Source: SIG588 sp045591985 (GTDB lineage: Bacteria > Bacillota > Clostridia > Oscillospirales > Acutalibacteraceae). From it: 39,609 nt of DNA. The notes under the pieces are model-generated. The model was not told the origin of the DNA. It did not search any database and saw nothing but the letters and a program-made list of their open reading frames with translations. The stretch spans positions 1 to 39,609 of the forward strand of contig JAZNTV010000079.1 of the NCBI GenBank assembly GCA_045591985.1. The letters are read 5' to 3'. How positions within the stretch are numbered: position 1 is the first letter of the stretch; every line of letters starts with the position of its first letter. This document shows, piece by piece, positions 26,498 to 34,855 of this stretch. The translations under genes were made by a program, and so were the position numbers.

Positions 26498-29023
26498 GTG
26501 CGATTGATGGTCATAGACGGCAACAGCCTGATGAATCGGGCGTTTTACGGGATCCGTCTGCTTTCTACGGCGGACGGACGGTTTACCAACGCGATCGTGG
26601 GATTTTTGAATATGATGGACAAACTCCGCCGCGAGGCACAGCCGGACGGCATAGCGGTGGCGTTCGACGTGCACGCACCGACGTTTCGCCACAAGATGTA
26701 TGACGAATATAAAGCGGGGCGACACGCGATGCCCGAGGAGTTGCGCCAGCAGATGCCGGTCATCAAAGAGATCCTGCCTTTGATGGGGTGTGCCGTGCTG
26801 GAAGCCGAAGGGTTTGAGGCGGACGACATTTTGGGCACGCTCGCCCACGCCGCAACCGAGCAGGGAGACGAATGTTTCCTTGCCACGGGCGATCGCGATG
26901 CGTTTCAGCTGATTTCGGACAAGGTGACGGTGTTGCTTGCCGCCACACGTGCGGGGCAACCCGAAACGGTGGTGATGGACGTTACGGCGTTGCACGAAAA
27001 ATACGGACTGACCCCCGCGCAGATGATCGATCTGAAAGCGTTGATGGGCGATGCCAGTGACCATATTCCCGGTGTGGCGGGTGTAGGGGAAAAGACGGCC
27101 CTTGCGCTCGTGCAACAATTCGGCGGAGTGGAGGCGCTGTATGCCGCGTTGGATACCGCCGACCTGCGCCCCGCTTTACGTCAAAAACTCATCGACGGAC
27201 GAGACAGCGCCTTTTTGAGTCGCACGCTCGGCACCATTCGCACCGACGCGCCCGTGCCGACAGTGGTGGCTGAATACGGCAACCGTCCGGTTGAGCGGGA
27301 GGCGCTGGCGAAAAAACTGGCCGGTCTGGAACTTTTTAAGATCATCGAGCGGTGGGAGTTGACCGATGCCGCGACCGCCGCTTCGGCGACGACGGATACC
27401 CCCTGTGCAACGGCCGAAGAGGACACCCTCGCTGCGGTGTGTGAAGCCGCCCGTCAAAGCGGCGCTGTCGATGTGTTGCTGTGTGCCGACGGTGTGCAGT
27501 TGCTGGCGGGCGGAAAGCGCGCCGTCGCGGCGGTGGACGAACCGCCGTTTGCGGCGCTTTATACCGACGGTGCGATAAAAAAGCGCACCCACGATTACAA
27601 GACGCTGGCGGCGGCGATGCTCCCGCTTCTGCCGCAGGGGTTCGTAATGGATACGATGCTGGCGGTGTATCTTTTGAATCCGCTGGCAAAGGATTACGGC
27701 CTCTCTCGCCTGACGATGGAATATGCGCTGCCTGCCGCGTCGGATGTGGAGCAGATGGCGGCGTTGGCGGACAAACTCGCTCCGCTGTTGGAAGCGCAGG
27801 GGATGGCGGCGTTGCTTATCGACATGGAATTGCCGCTTGCGTTGGTGCTGGCCGAGATGGAACGGGACGGTGTGGCGGTGGATGCCGCCGGCATTGCCGC
27901 CTTCGGCGCGTCGTTGCAAAGTGAAATTGCGTCGTTGCAAAAATTAGTGTGGGATATGGTGGGGTATGAATTCAACCTGAATTCCCCGAAACAGTTGGCC
28001 AAAGCCCTGTTTGAAGATCTCGGCTTGCCGTCGGGGAAAAAGACCAAGTCGGGGTATTCCACCAACGCCGAGGTACTCGAAAAACTGCGGGAGGATTACC
28101 CGGTGGTAGACGCCCTGCTGCAGTATCGCTCATTGGCAAAACTTTCCTCCACCTACTGTGAAGGGTTACTCAAGGTAGTGGAAGATGACGGCCGTATCCA
28201 CTCCTGCTTTAATCAGACCGAAACGCGCACGGGGCGTATTTCGTCGGCCGAGCCGAATCTGCAAAACATTCCCGTGCGTCAAGAACTCGGTCGGGAGTTG
28301 CGCCGCTTTTTCCGTGCACGCGAGGGATGGCAGTTGGTAGATGCCGACTACAGCCAGATCGAATTGCGCGTACTTGCCCATATGGCGGATGAGCCGACGA
28401 TGAAAGCCGCATTCAACGGTGGCGAAGATGTGCACCGCATTACGGCGGCACAGGTGTTTGGTGTGCCCGAAGAGATGGTTACCTCGTTGATGCGTTCTCG
28501 TGCGAAGGCGGTGAATTTCGGTATCATCTACGGTATCGGTGCCCACTCGCTGTCTGAGGATATCGGTGTATCTTACGGTGAGGCCAAGGCGTATATCGAG
28601 GGGTATTTGAAGCACTACAGTGCGGTGGCGGGCTTTATGGATAAAATGGTAGCCGATGCGAAGGAGAACGGTTACGCCGTGACCGTTTTCGGCCGTCGCC
28701 GCCCTTTGCCCGAACTGAAAGCTGGTCAGGCAATGCTTCGCGCGTTCGGCGAGCGGGTGGCGCGTAATGCGCCCATCCAGGGTACCGCGGCGGATATCAT
28801 CAAAACGGCGATGATCCGTGTGCGCGATCGGTTGCTCCGTGAAGGGCTGCAGGCACGCCTCATCTTGCAGGTGCACGACGAATTGATCGTGGAAGCGCCC
28901 GCGAACGAAACGGAGACGGTGACGACCTTGTTGCGGGAGGAGATGGAAAACGCCGCCGACCTCACGGTGAAACTCACGGTGGATGTCCACAGCGGTGATA
29001 CGTGGTACGATACCAAGGGGTGA
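26498..29023 (+). CDS. polA: DNA polymerase I
   Basis: An 841-residue repair and Okazaki-fragment polymerase. Residues 1-290 are the 5'-3' exonuclease (MVIDGNSLMNRAFYG, FEADDILGTLA, GDASDHIPGVAGVGEKTA). Residues about 300-455 are a degenerate 3'-5' exonuclease-like domain without the DxE metal motif, so proofreading is probably absent, as in Bacillus. The polymerase domain has motif A DADYSQIELR (D617), motif B RSRAKAVNFGIIYG (about 666-679) and motif C QVHDE (D794, E795). I start at the GTG at 26498, 8 bases after GGAGG, giving MRLMVIDGNS. An upstream ATG would add 41 unrelated residues. It diverges from murI. Confidence 0.97.
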   Translation: MRLMVIDGNSLMNRAFYGIRLLSTADGRFTNAIVGFLNMMDKLRREAQPDGIAVAFDVHAPTFRHKMYDEYKAGRHAMPEELRQQMPVIKEILPLMGCAVLEAEGFEADDILGTLAHAATEQGDECFLATGDRDAFQLISDKVTVLLAATRAGQPETVVMDVTALHEKYGLTPAQMIDLKALMGDASDHIPGVAGVGEKTALALVQQFGGVEALYAALDTADLRPALRQKLIDGRDSAFLSRTLGTIRTDAPVPTVVAEYGNRPVEREALAKKLAGLELFKIIERWELTDAATAASATTDTPCATAEEDTLAAVCEAARQSGAVDVLLCADGVQLLAGGKRAVAAVDEPPFAALYTDGAIKKRTHDYKTLAAAMLPLLPQGFVMDTMLAVYLLNPLAKDYGLSRLTMEYALPAASDVEQMAALADKLAPLLEAQGMAALLIDMELPLALVLAEMERDGVAVDAAGIAAFGASLQSEIASLQKLVWDMVGYEFNLNSPKQLAKALFEDLGLPSGKKTKSGYSTNAEVLEKLREDYPVVDALLQYRSLAKLSSTYCEGLLKVVEDDGRIHSCFNQTETRTGRISSAEPNLQNIPVRQELGRELRRFFRAREGWQLVDADYSQIELRVLAHMADEPTMKAAFNGGEDVHRITAAQVFGVPEEMVTSLMRSRAKAVNFGIIYGIGAHSLSEDIGVSYGEAKAYIEGYLKHYSAVAGFMDKMVADAKENGYAVTVFGRRRPLPELKAGQAMLRAFGERVARNAPIQGTAADIIKTAMIRVRDRLLREGLQARLILQVHDELIVEAPANETETVTTLLREEMENAADLTVKLTVDVHSGDTWYDTKG

Positions 29024-29040
29024 AAATTTCTCCGAAAATG

Positions 29041-29069
29041 TTGGCTTCCCAAGGGGGATATGGTATACT
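29041..29069 (+). promoter_or_regulatory. Promoter of the dockerin glycosidase gene
   Basis: TTGGCT (29041-29046), a 17-base spacer and TATACT (29064-29069), with extended -10 TGGTATACT, starting 18 bases after the polA stop. Confidence 0.78.
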
Positions 29070-29118
29070 TCTACCGTTGCGATGTGGAGAAAGACGACAA
29101 AGAGGAAAGGGTAAGTGT

Positions 29119-31134
29119 ATGAAGAGACGGTTTATAAAATGGATGGCGTTGTGCTTGGCAATCGTGGTATTTGCCGGTGCGATGCCGATGGCAAAACCAA
29201 CGGTAAATGCTGAGGAACAGAGCGAATGGGTGATCTATCGAAAGGGATATGAGACCCGGTTTGCCGGCGGCACGACCGCTTTGATGAGCACCGACGACGG
29301 CTTGTCTGCTACCGTACCTGCCGGTACCTATATGCAGTTTACCGGTTCCAATTTAAACATCGATCTGCCGCAGGGTATGGCGAAAGGAAGTTTTAAATTC
29401 TGCGCGCAGGTGTACATTCCCGACGAAGCGTCGCTGACGCTGTTTACCGAGGGCGGCGGACAGTTCGAGGTGTTCAACACGCGGTTTGACACGGACGAGA
29501 TTTCGTGGAACACCGCCACCGTTGCAGAGACGCATACGTTGACGGTCGGCTGGAATACGATCGAGCTCCCGTTTGCGGAATGCGATGACGATTCCATCAA
29601 CGTGGCGAACACCATCAAAGGGTTCCGTTTTTACGCCGGTGTGGGTGCCACAAAGGATCATGTGCGCAGTTTGATCTTCGGTGAAATGAAGATCGTTAAG
29701 CTTTTCGATGCGACGGCTTGTGAGCACGGAACGGTGGCAGACGGTGCCGTGCTCTCCGGTTCCACCTGCACCGAGCCGGGTGAGGTACAGACGGTATGTA
29801 CGCTGTGCGGTACCGTTACGGGTTCAAGAGCGTTGCCGCTGGCGGCGTGCCGTTGGGATGGTGGCAAAGTGACCGTTCGTCCGACGATGGACGAGATCGG
29901 TGTTCGTGAATTTAAATGCTTGTCGTGCGACAAGGTGAAATTCGAAGAAGTGGCCGTTTTGACCGGGTTGGGCGATGTGAACGGCGACCGTAAGATCGAC
30001 TCTACCGATGCGCGTTTGACGTTGCAATATGCCGTGAAGAGCATAAGTGATGCGGCGCTCGATACCAAAGCGGCGGATGTGAATAAGAGCGGTGAGGTGG
30101 ACAGCACCGATGCGCGCCTGATCTTGCAGTTTGCCGTGCAGAAGATCGATGAATTACCGGCGGAACATACCTGGCAGAGCGAACGTGTGCTGCGCGAGGA
30201 TCGGCTGTGGGGCATCAACGGTCACCACAAGGGCTATGCCGCCTACAAAGAAGCGAATGAGGATGAAATTCTGCAGTTGGCGGCGGATATGGGCTGCAAC
30301 ATCTACCGCTTCAACTATAACCCCGTGGATATGAACGGCATCAATTACGTGCGCCGGATCGCGAACAAGTGCCACGCGCTCGGTATGCAGTTTATGCTGG
30401 TTTTGGATAACTACGGCGGCAGCACGCAGGATATTGCCAACCGTATGGCGCTTACGGCGCGTCATCTGGGCGACGAGATCGAATACTTCCAGATCTTTAA
30501 CGAGACGGATATCTATTGCTCCAAATCGGACAGCGGCGGATTGTACAACGCGTCCGACTACACGGGCATCTCCCGCGATTACTATAACCCGCGCCGTGTC
30601 GAGGAAATGGTGGCGAAGATGACGGCGGCGCTGACCGCGTTCAAGGCGGAGAATCCCACCGGTAAGATCGTTGTCAACTTCGGCCGCACCCACATCACCA
30701 TGATGGATTTCTACATCGAGGCGGGCTTGTCATGGGATGTGATGGCGATCGACAACTATGAGGTGTGGAACGACAGAGGTTGGGATTATTACGACTACTT
30801 CCGTGATTGGGAAGAACGGTATCCGGATTACGAATTTATGATCGCGGAGTGCAACTATCCGTTCCTAAACGGTATGGCGACCGAACAGCAACAGCTGGAA
30901 TGGTTGGATACCTTCCTGCGCAAGATGAATGACTATTCGTCGGACAAATTCCTGGGCGTTATCATTTATGAGTTGTTGGATCAGCCGGATTACGAAAAGC
31001 AACTGGGCCGTTATCACGGCGAGTCGCACTTCGGCTTGGTGAACACCGATGCGAACAATAACCCGTCTACGCCTAAGGCGGCGTATTATCACGTGCAAAA
31101 ACTGCTCGGCGTATACAAGGGTGAGAACGGATAA
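29119..31134 (+). CDS. Secreted clan GH-A-like glycosidase with an internal dockerin
   Basis: A 671-residue secreted enzyme. The ATG at 29119 opens a signal peptide (MKRRFIKWMALCLAIVVFAG, likely cut near VNAEE). Residues about 35-195 look like a carbohydrate-binding beta-sandwich. A Cys/His-rich module follows (about 200-282; CEH, CTLCG, CLSCD). Next is a type I dockerin (about 285-345; GDVNGDRKID, DVNKSGEVDSTD), and then a TIM-barrel catalytic domain (about 351-671). E462 in FQIFNETD is the likely acid/base and E577 in FMIAECNYP the likely nucleophile, as in clan GH-A (GH5/GH39-like). I cannot assign a family number or substrate. The internal dockerin is unusual, since dockerins normally lie at the C-terminus. 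Confidence 0.85.
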   Translation: MKRRFIKWMALCLAIVVFAGAMPMAKPTVNAEEQSEWVIYRKGYETRFAGGTTALMSTDDGLSATVPAGTYMQFTGSNLNIDLPQGMAKGSFKFCAQVYIPDEASLTLFTEGGGQFEVFNTRFDTDEISWNTATVAETHTLTVGWNTIELPFAECDDDSINVANTIKGFRFYAGVGATKDHVRSLIFGEMKIVKLFDATACEHGTVADGAVLSGSTCTEPGEVQTVCTLCGTVTGSRALPLAACRWDGGKVTVRPTMDEIGVREFKCLSCDKVKFEEVAVLTGLGDVNGDRKIDSTDARLTLQYAVKSISDAALDTKAADVNKSGEVDSTDARLILQFAVQKIDELPAEHTWQSERVLREDRLWGINGHHKGYAAYKEANEDEILQLAADMGCNIYRFNYNPVDMNGINYVRRIANKCHALGMQFMLVLDNYGGSTQDIANRMALTARHLGDEIEYFQIFNETDIYCSKSDSGGLYNASDYTGISRDYYNPRRVEEMVAKMTAALTAFKAENPTGKIVVNFGRTHITMMDFYIEAGLSWDVMAIDNYEVWNDRGWDYYDYFRDWEERYPDYEFMIAECNYPFLNGMATEQQQLEWLDTFLRKMNDYSSDKFLGVIIYELLDQPDYEKQLGRYHGESHFGLVNTDANNNPSTPKAAYYHVQKLLGVYKGENG

Positions 31135-31154
31135 AAACTTTTTCCAAAAAACTC

Positions 31155-31183
31155 TTTACAAACGTGTAAAAGTGTGTTATACT
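31155..31183 (+). promoter_or_regulatory. Promoter of rpsO
   Basis: TTTACA (31155-31160), a 17-base spacer and TATACT (31178-31183), preceded by TGT. It lies just after the glycosidase stop, with no terminator between. Confidence 0.75.
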
Positions 31184-31189
31184 CGTAAG

Positions 31190-31300
31190 GCTAATGGGGA
31201 AGACCCCAGGCAAGCCCGTTACCCGGACGGCGGAGAAACGCCTCAGTGATTTCCTCGGACTGGGTTTTGCGGCGAATATTTTAGAAAGAGGTGAAGTGCT
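31190..31300 (+). promoter_or_regulatory. rpsO leader, candidate S15 autoregulatory RNA
   Basis: The 110-base leader contains GGGG-AAGA-CCCC, an outer AGGC...GCCT pairing that encloses CCCGTTACCCGGACGG, and CTCAGT/ACTGGG followed by TTTT. S15 genes in Firmicutes are often autoregulated by structured leaders. I cannot match this one to a named class by eye. Confidence 0.45.
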
Positions 31301-31567
31301 ATGATGTTGCCGGAGGAGAAGACCGCCATCATGCAGAAGTATGCGACGCACGAGGGGGATACCGGTTCGCCGGAAGTTCAGATCGCTGTGTTGACGAAGC
31401 GCATTGCGGACTTGACTGAGCACCTGAAGACCCACAAGAAGGACAACCACTCCCGTCGCGGTCTGTTCAAAATGGTCGGCCGTCGTCGCGGTCTGCTGAA
31501 CTATCTGCAGAAGACCGACATCGAGCGGTATCGTGCCATCGTTGAGAAGCTCGGTATTCGTAAGTAA
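31301..31567 (+). CDS. rpsO: 30S ribosomal protein S15
   Basis: An 88-residue primary 16S rRNA-binding protein of the 30S platform. Full-length match: THEGDTGSPEVQIAVLTKRI, HKKDNHSRRGL, MVGRRRGLLNYL. The start could be either of two adjacent ATG codons (31301 or 31304); AGAGGTGA is upstream of both. It is followed by pnp, the classic rpsO-pnp pair, in which read-through and processing tune PNPase expression. Confidence 0.98.
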   Translation: MMLPEEKTAIMQKYATHEGDTGSPEVQIAVLTKRIADLTEHLKTHKKDNHSRRGLFKMVGRRRGLLNYLQKTDIERYRAIVEKLGIRK

Positions 31568-31751
31568 AAAGTGAGTTTGGGGCAGGCGGGGCGTTCCGCC
31601 TGCCTCAACCTGCTTTTAAAATTGGCGGAATTCGGGGCGCCTGCAGTGTATTTTAGCAGTGAAACGAGCCCGTTTGCGGGCGGGTTGGTTTTATTGCTAA
31701 AGCATTGCGAATCTCCGATGAAAAATACAAAACAAACGGAGGAAAAGAACT
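31568..31751 (+). promoter_or_regulatory. rpsO-pnp intergenic hairpins
   Basis: No gene. A strong hairpin at 31579-31606 (GGCAGGCGG with CCGCCTGCC, extended by GG/TC) and a second at 31668-31681 (GCCCG-TTTG-CGGGC) followed by GGTTTTATT. They may be partial terminators or nuclease entry points controlling pnp, as in other rpsO-pnp operons. Confidence 0.5.
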
Positions 31752-33965
31752 ATGTTTGAAAATGCACGCGTATTTGAAACCACGCTGGCAGGCCGCCCTC
31801 TGGTGGTCGAGACCGGCAAAATGGCGCAACTCTCCAACGGCTCTTGCCTGGTGCGCTACGGCGAAACGGTGGTTATGTGTAACGTGACCGCTTCGGCGAA
31901 GCCGCGCGAAGGGGTGGATTTCTTCCCCATGTCGGTGGACTACGAAGAAAAACTGTATGCGGTGGGTCGTATCCCCGGCTCGTTCATGCGCCGTGAAGGT
32001 CGCCCGACCGAAAAGGCGATCCTCACCTCTCGTGTGATCGACCGTCCGATCCGTCCCCTGTTTGCGAAGGATATGCGTAACGATGTGTCCCTCGTGTGCA
32101 CCGTGATGTCGGTGGATCCCGACTGCCCGCCCGAGACCACCGCGATGATCGGTGCGTCCATTGCCATCTCCATCTCGGATATTCCGTGGGACGGCCCAAT
32201 CTCGGGTGTCGTCGTGGGTATGGTGGACGGCGAGTTCGTTATCAACCCCACGGCGGAGCAGGAAGAGCGCTCCGAAATGCATGTGACGGTGGCGTCTACC
32301 GCCGATTTGGTGGCGATGATCGAAGCGGGTGCGAACGAGATCGACAACGATACCATGTTTGATGCGATCATGTTCGGTCACGCGGCAAACCAGCAGATCG
32401 TGGAGTTCATCAAGGGCATCCAGGCGGAGATCGGCCGCCCGAAGTTTACCTTCGAGTCGAACGATCCCGATCCGGAAATGTACGAAGCGGTGAAGGAATT
32501 CGCCATTGAAAAGGTGCGCTATGCACTGGATACCGACGACAAGCTGATCCGTGACGAGCGTCTGCGCCCCGTCTACGACGAAGTACACGCCAAGTTCGAC
32601 GAGCAGTATCCCGAACAGGGGGCGAAACTCGAGGAATGCCTCTATAAGTTGCAGAAATACGTTGTGCGTCGTTGGTTGCTCGACGACGGCAAGCGTGTGG
32701 ACGGCCGCGGTATCAACGAGATCCGTCCTTTGGCAGCGGAAGTCGGCATTTTGCCTCGCACACACGGCTCGGGTATGTTTACCCGCGGTCAGACACAGGT
32801 GCTCACCACCGTGACGCTCGGCTCTACCGGCGATGCGCAGTTGCTTGACGGCATCGACAACGAGACCGAGAAGCGCTATATGCATCACTACAACTTCCCC
32901 TCCTACTCGGTGGGCGAAACCAAGCCGTCCCGCGGCCCCGGCCGTCGTGAGATCGGCCACGGTGCGTTGGCCGAGCGCGCGCTCGTGCCGGTGCTCCCCT
33001 CGATCGAAGAGTTCCCCTACACCATGCGTTTGGTGAGCGAAGTGCTCTCTTCCAACGGTTCCACTTCGCAGGGTTCCATCTGCGGTTCGACCCTCGCGTT
33101 GATGGATGCGGGTGTGCCGATCAAGGCGCCTGTGGCGGGCATCTCCTGCGGTCTTGTGACCGAAGGTGACCGTTTTATGACCATGGTGGACATCCAAGGT
33201 CTCGAAGATTTCTTCGGTGATATGGACTTTAAGGTGGGCGGTACCAAGAAGGGTATCACGGCCATTCAGATGGACTTGAAGGTGCACGGCTTGACGCCCG
33301 CCATCATCAAGGAAGCGCTCCAGAAGACCTACGACGCCCGTATGTACATCCTCGATGAGGTTATGCTGAAGGCAATTCCCGAAGTGCGTCCCGAACTGTC
33401 GAAGTGGGCACCCAAGATGCTCTCGACCAAGATCGATGTGGACAAGATCCGCGAAGTGATCGGTAAGGGCGGCTCGGTCATCCAGAAGATCCAGGCGGAT
33501 TGCAACTGTAAGATCGATATTGAAGAAGACGGTTCGGTCTTTATCTCCGCTATCAACGGTGAAGATGCGAAGCGCGCGCTCTCCATTGTGGAGACCATCG
33601 CGAAGGATCCGGAGATCGGCGCGATCTACAAGGGCCGCGTGACCCGTTTGATGACCTTCGGTGCGTTTGTTGAGATCGCGCCCGGAAAGGAAGGCCTTGT
33701 GCACATCAGCAAGCTGGATGTGAAGCGCGTGGAGAAGGTGGAAGATGTTGTCACCGTCGGTGATGAAGTGATGGTCAAAGTCACCGAGATCGACGAGCAG
33801 GGTCGTTTGAATCTCTCGCGCCGTGATGCGCTCATCGAGGTGGAGGGTCTGACTCCCGAAACCAACGCGGACGAAGCGCCCCGCGGTCCCCGTCCGGCAC
33901 GCCGCGACGGCGGTTTCCGCCGCGACGGTGCCCGTGATGCCCGTCGCTCGCGTCGTGACGACTGA
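31752..33965 (+). CDS. pnp: Polyribonucleotide nucleotidyltransferase (PNPase)
   Basis: A 737-residue phosphorolytic 3'-5' exoribonuclease, a trimeric ring that degrades RNA in the cytoplasm. Two RNase PH domains (about 1-225 and 310-545; FTRGQTQVLTTVTLGS in the second) flank a helical domain. Active-site elements GSTSQGSICGSTLALMDAG and the Asp cluster GLEDFFGDMDFKV are present. A KH domain (IREVIGKGGSVIQKIQ, about 575-590) and an S1 domain (GAIYKGRVTRLMTFGAFVEI) follow. The last 30 residues form an Arg/Asp-rich tail (RRDGGFRRDGARDARRSRRDD), likely disordered and RNA-binding. GGAGG lies upstream of the ATG. Confidence 0.98.
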   Translation: MFENARVFETTLAGRPLVVETGKMAQLSNGSCLVRYGETVVMCNVTASAKPREGVDFFPMSVDYEEKLYAVGRIPGSFMRREGRPTEKAILTSRVIDRPIRPLFAKDMRNDVSLVCTVMSVDPDCPPETTAMIGASIAISISDIPWDGPISGVVVGMVDGEFVINPTAEQEERSEMHVTVASTADLVAMIEAGANEIDNDTMFDAIMFGHAANQQIVEFIKGIQAEIGRPKFTFESNDPDPEMYEAVKEFAIEKVRYALDTDDKLIRDERLRPVYDEVHAKFDEQYPEQGAKLEECLYKLQKYVVRRWLLDDGKRVDGRGINEIRPLAAEVGILPRTHGSGMFTRGQTQVLTTVTLGSTGDAQLLDGIDNETEKRYMHHYNFPSYSVGETKPSRGPGRREIGHGALAERALVPVLPSIEEFPYTMRLVSEVLSSNGSTSQGSICGSTLALMDAGVPIKAPVAGISCGLVTEGDRFMTMVDIQGLEDFFGDMDFKVGGTKKGITAIQMDLKVHGLTPAIIKEALQKTYDARMYILDEVMLKAIPEVRPELSKWAPKMLSTKIDVDKIREVIGKGGSVIQKIQADCNCKIDIEEDGSVFISAINGEDAKRALSIVETIAKDPEIGAIYKGRVTRLMTFGAFVEIAPGKEGLVHISKLDVKRVEKVEDVVTVGDEVMVKVTEIDEQGRLNLSRRDALIEVEGLTPETNADEAPRGPRPARRDGGFRRDGARDARRSRRDD

Positions 33966-34073
33966 TTTTAGCGCAGTGCGCTGAAATCGTTCGAGTTTGC
34001 GGCTTGTGGGGCATATATCCCCCGCACTTCGCCCGATGGGTGAAACCGCACAAACATCACAAAGAGAAAAATC

Positions 34074-34107
34074 GAGGAGGTTGTTGTCGATCGACAGCAA
34101 CCTCCTC
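34074..34107. terminator. Long self-complementary hairpin after pnp
   Basis: GAGGAGGTTG pairs with CAACCTCCTC and the centre TGTCGATCGACA is itself palindromic: 17 pairs with a single G-U. The plus-strand tail (TTGCTTGG) is a poor U-tract, while the minus-strand tail (GATTTTTCTC) is better. It probably ends or processes the pnp transcript and lies just before the HAD gene. Confidence 0.6.
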
Positions 34108-34126
34108 TTGCTTGGGGAGAAAACGT

Positions 34127-34762
34127 ATGAAAGCGATATTGTTTGATCTGGACGGTACGTTGTGGGATGCCTGCGAAGCGATGGTCGCCCCGTGGAATCG
34201 TACACTGCGAGAAGACTTCCCCCACGTGCGTCGCACGGTCACTCTTGCGGATATCCGCGCGATGCAGGGTAAGGATCTTGCGGGCTGTGCGCGGGTGACG
34301 TTCCCCGATCTGCCGCCTGCCGAGGGGCAGAGGATCGTGGCGGCTGCTTGCGCGGCCGAAACGGCGGTGTTGGCCGAAACGGGCGGCACGTTGTATGACG
34401 GTCTCTCCGAGGTGTTGGGTGAACTGAAAAAGCACTATCGCCTCGGCATCGTCAGTAACTGCCAGTGCGGATATATCGAGGCGTTTATGGCTGCGCACGG
34501 CACGGCCGATCTGTTTGACGGCTTTACCTGCGAAGGAATGACTAAAAAGAGCAAAGGGGCGAACATTCGCCTGCTTATGGAAGGGTTGGGTGTAACGGAA
34601 GCGCTGTATGTCGGGGATACAGCCGGGGACGAGCAAGCCGCCCGTGAGGCGGGCGTTCCCTTTATACACGCCGCTTACGGTTTCGGCAGGGCCATCGCGC
34701 CCGCCGCGACGATACGGTCTTTACGGGAATTGACATCGGCGATAGCAAGAATTACATACTAA
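34127..34762 (+). CDS. HAD-superfamily phosphatase (phosphoglycolate phosphatase-like)
   Basis: A 211-residue cytoplasmic HAD hydrolase. Motif I FDLDGTLWD has nucleophile D7 and acid/base D9. Motif II is VSNC, motif III the Lys in TKKSKGANI, and motif IV VGDTAGDEQAA. A helical cap of subclass C1 sits at about 15-85. Substrates could be phosphoglycolate, a sugar phosphate or a nucleotide; the sequence does not decide. The ATG at 34127 has GGGGAG 7 bases upstream; an upstream in-frame start would run through the hairpin and is rejected. It may be expressed by read-through from pnp, as no clear promoter is seen. Confidence 0.9.
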   Translation: MKAILFDLDGTLWDACEAMVAPWNRTLREDFPHVRRTVTLADIRAMQGKDLAGCARVTFPDLPPAEGQRIVAAACAAETAVLAETGGTLYDGLSEVLGELKKHYRLGIVSNCQCGYIEAFMAAHGTADLFDGFTCEGMTKKSKGANIRLLMEGLGVTEALYVGDTAGDEQAAREAGVPFIHAAYGFGRAIAPAATIRSLRELTSAIARITY

Positions 34763-34778
34763 ACCGCAAAAAATACCG

Positions 34779-34807
34779 TTGCGACCGAACCGGAGGTATG
34801 GTATACT
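34779..34807 (+). promoter_or_regulatory. Promoter of the large esterase gene
   Basis: TTGCGA (34779-34784), a 17-base spacer and TATACT (34802-34807), with extended -10 TGGTATACT. A small hairpin, GTGCACA-GTTT-TGTGCAC (34821-34838), lies between it and the ribosome site AAAGGAAGGGG. Confidence 0.75.
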
Positions 34808-34855
34808 GTATTGGTAAGATGTGCACAGTTTTGTGCACCGAAAGGAAGGGGTTTT

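Noticed and set aside
31653..34205. An 850-codon open frame on the minus strand across pnp
   Set aside because: It is antisense to a complete, conserved PNPase, has His/Arg/Asp-rich low-information composition, and lacks a family resemblance. It is a by-product of GC-rich codon use.
34821..34838. GTGCACA/TGTGCAC hairpin as a riboswitch or protein site
   Set aside because: Only 7 pairs and no further structure or conserved core; noted with the promoter but not claimed as a regulator.
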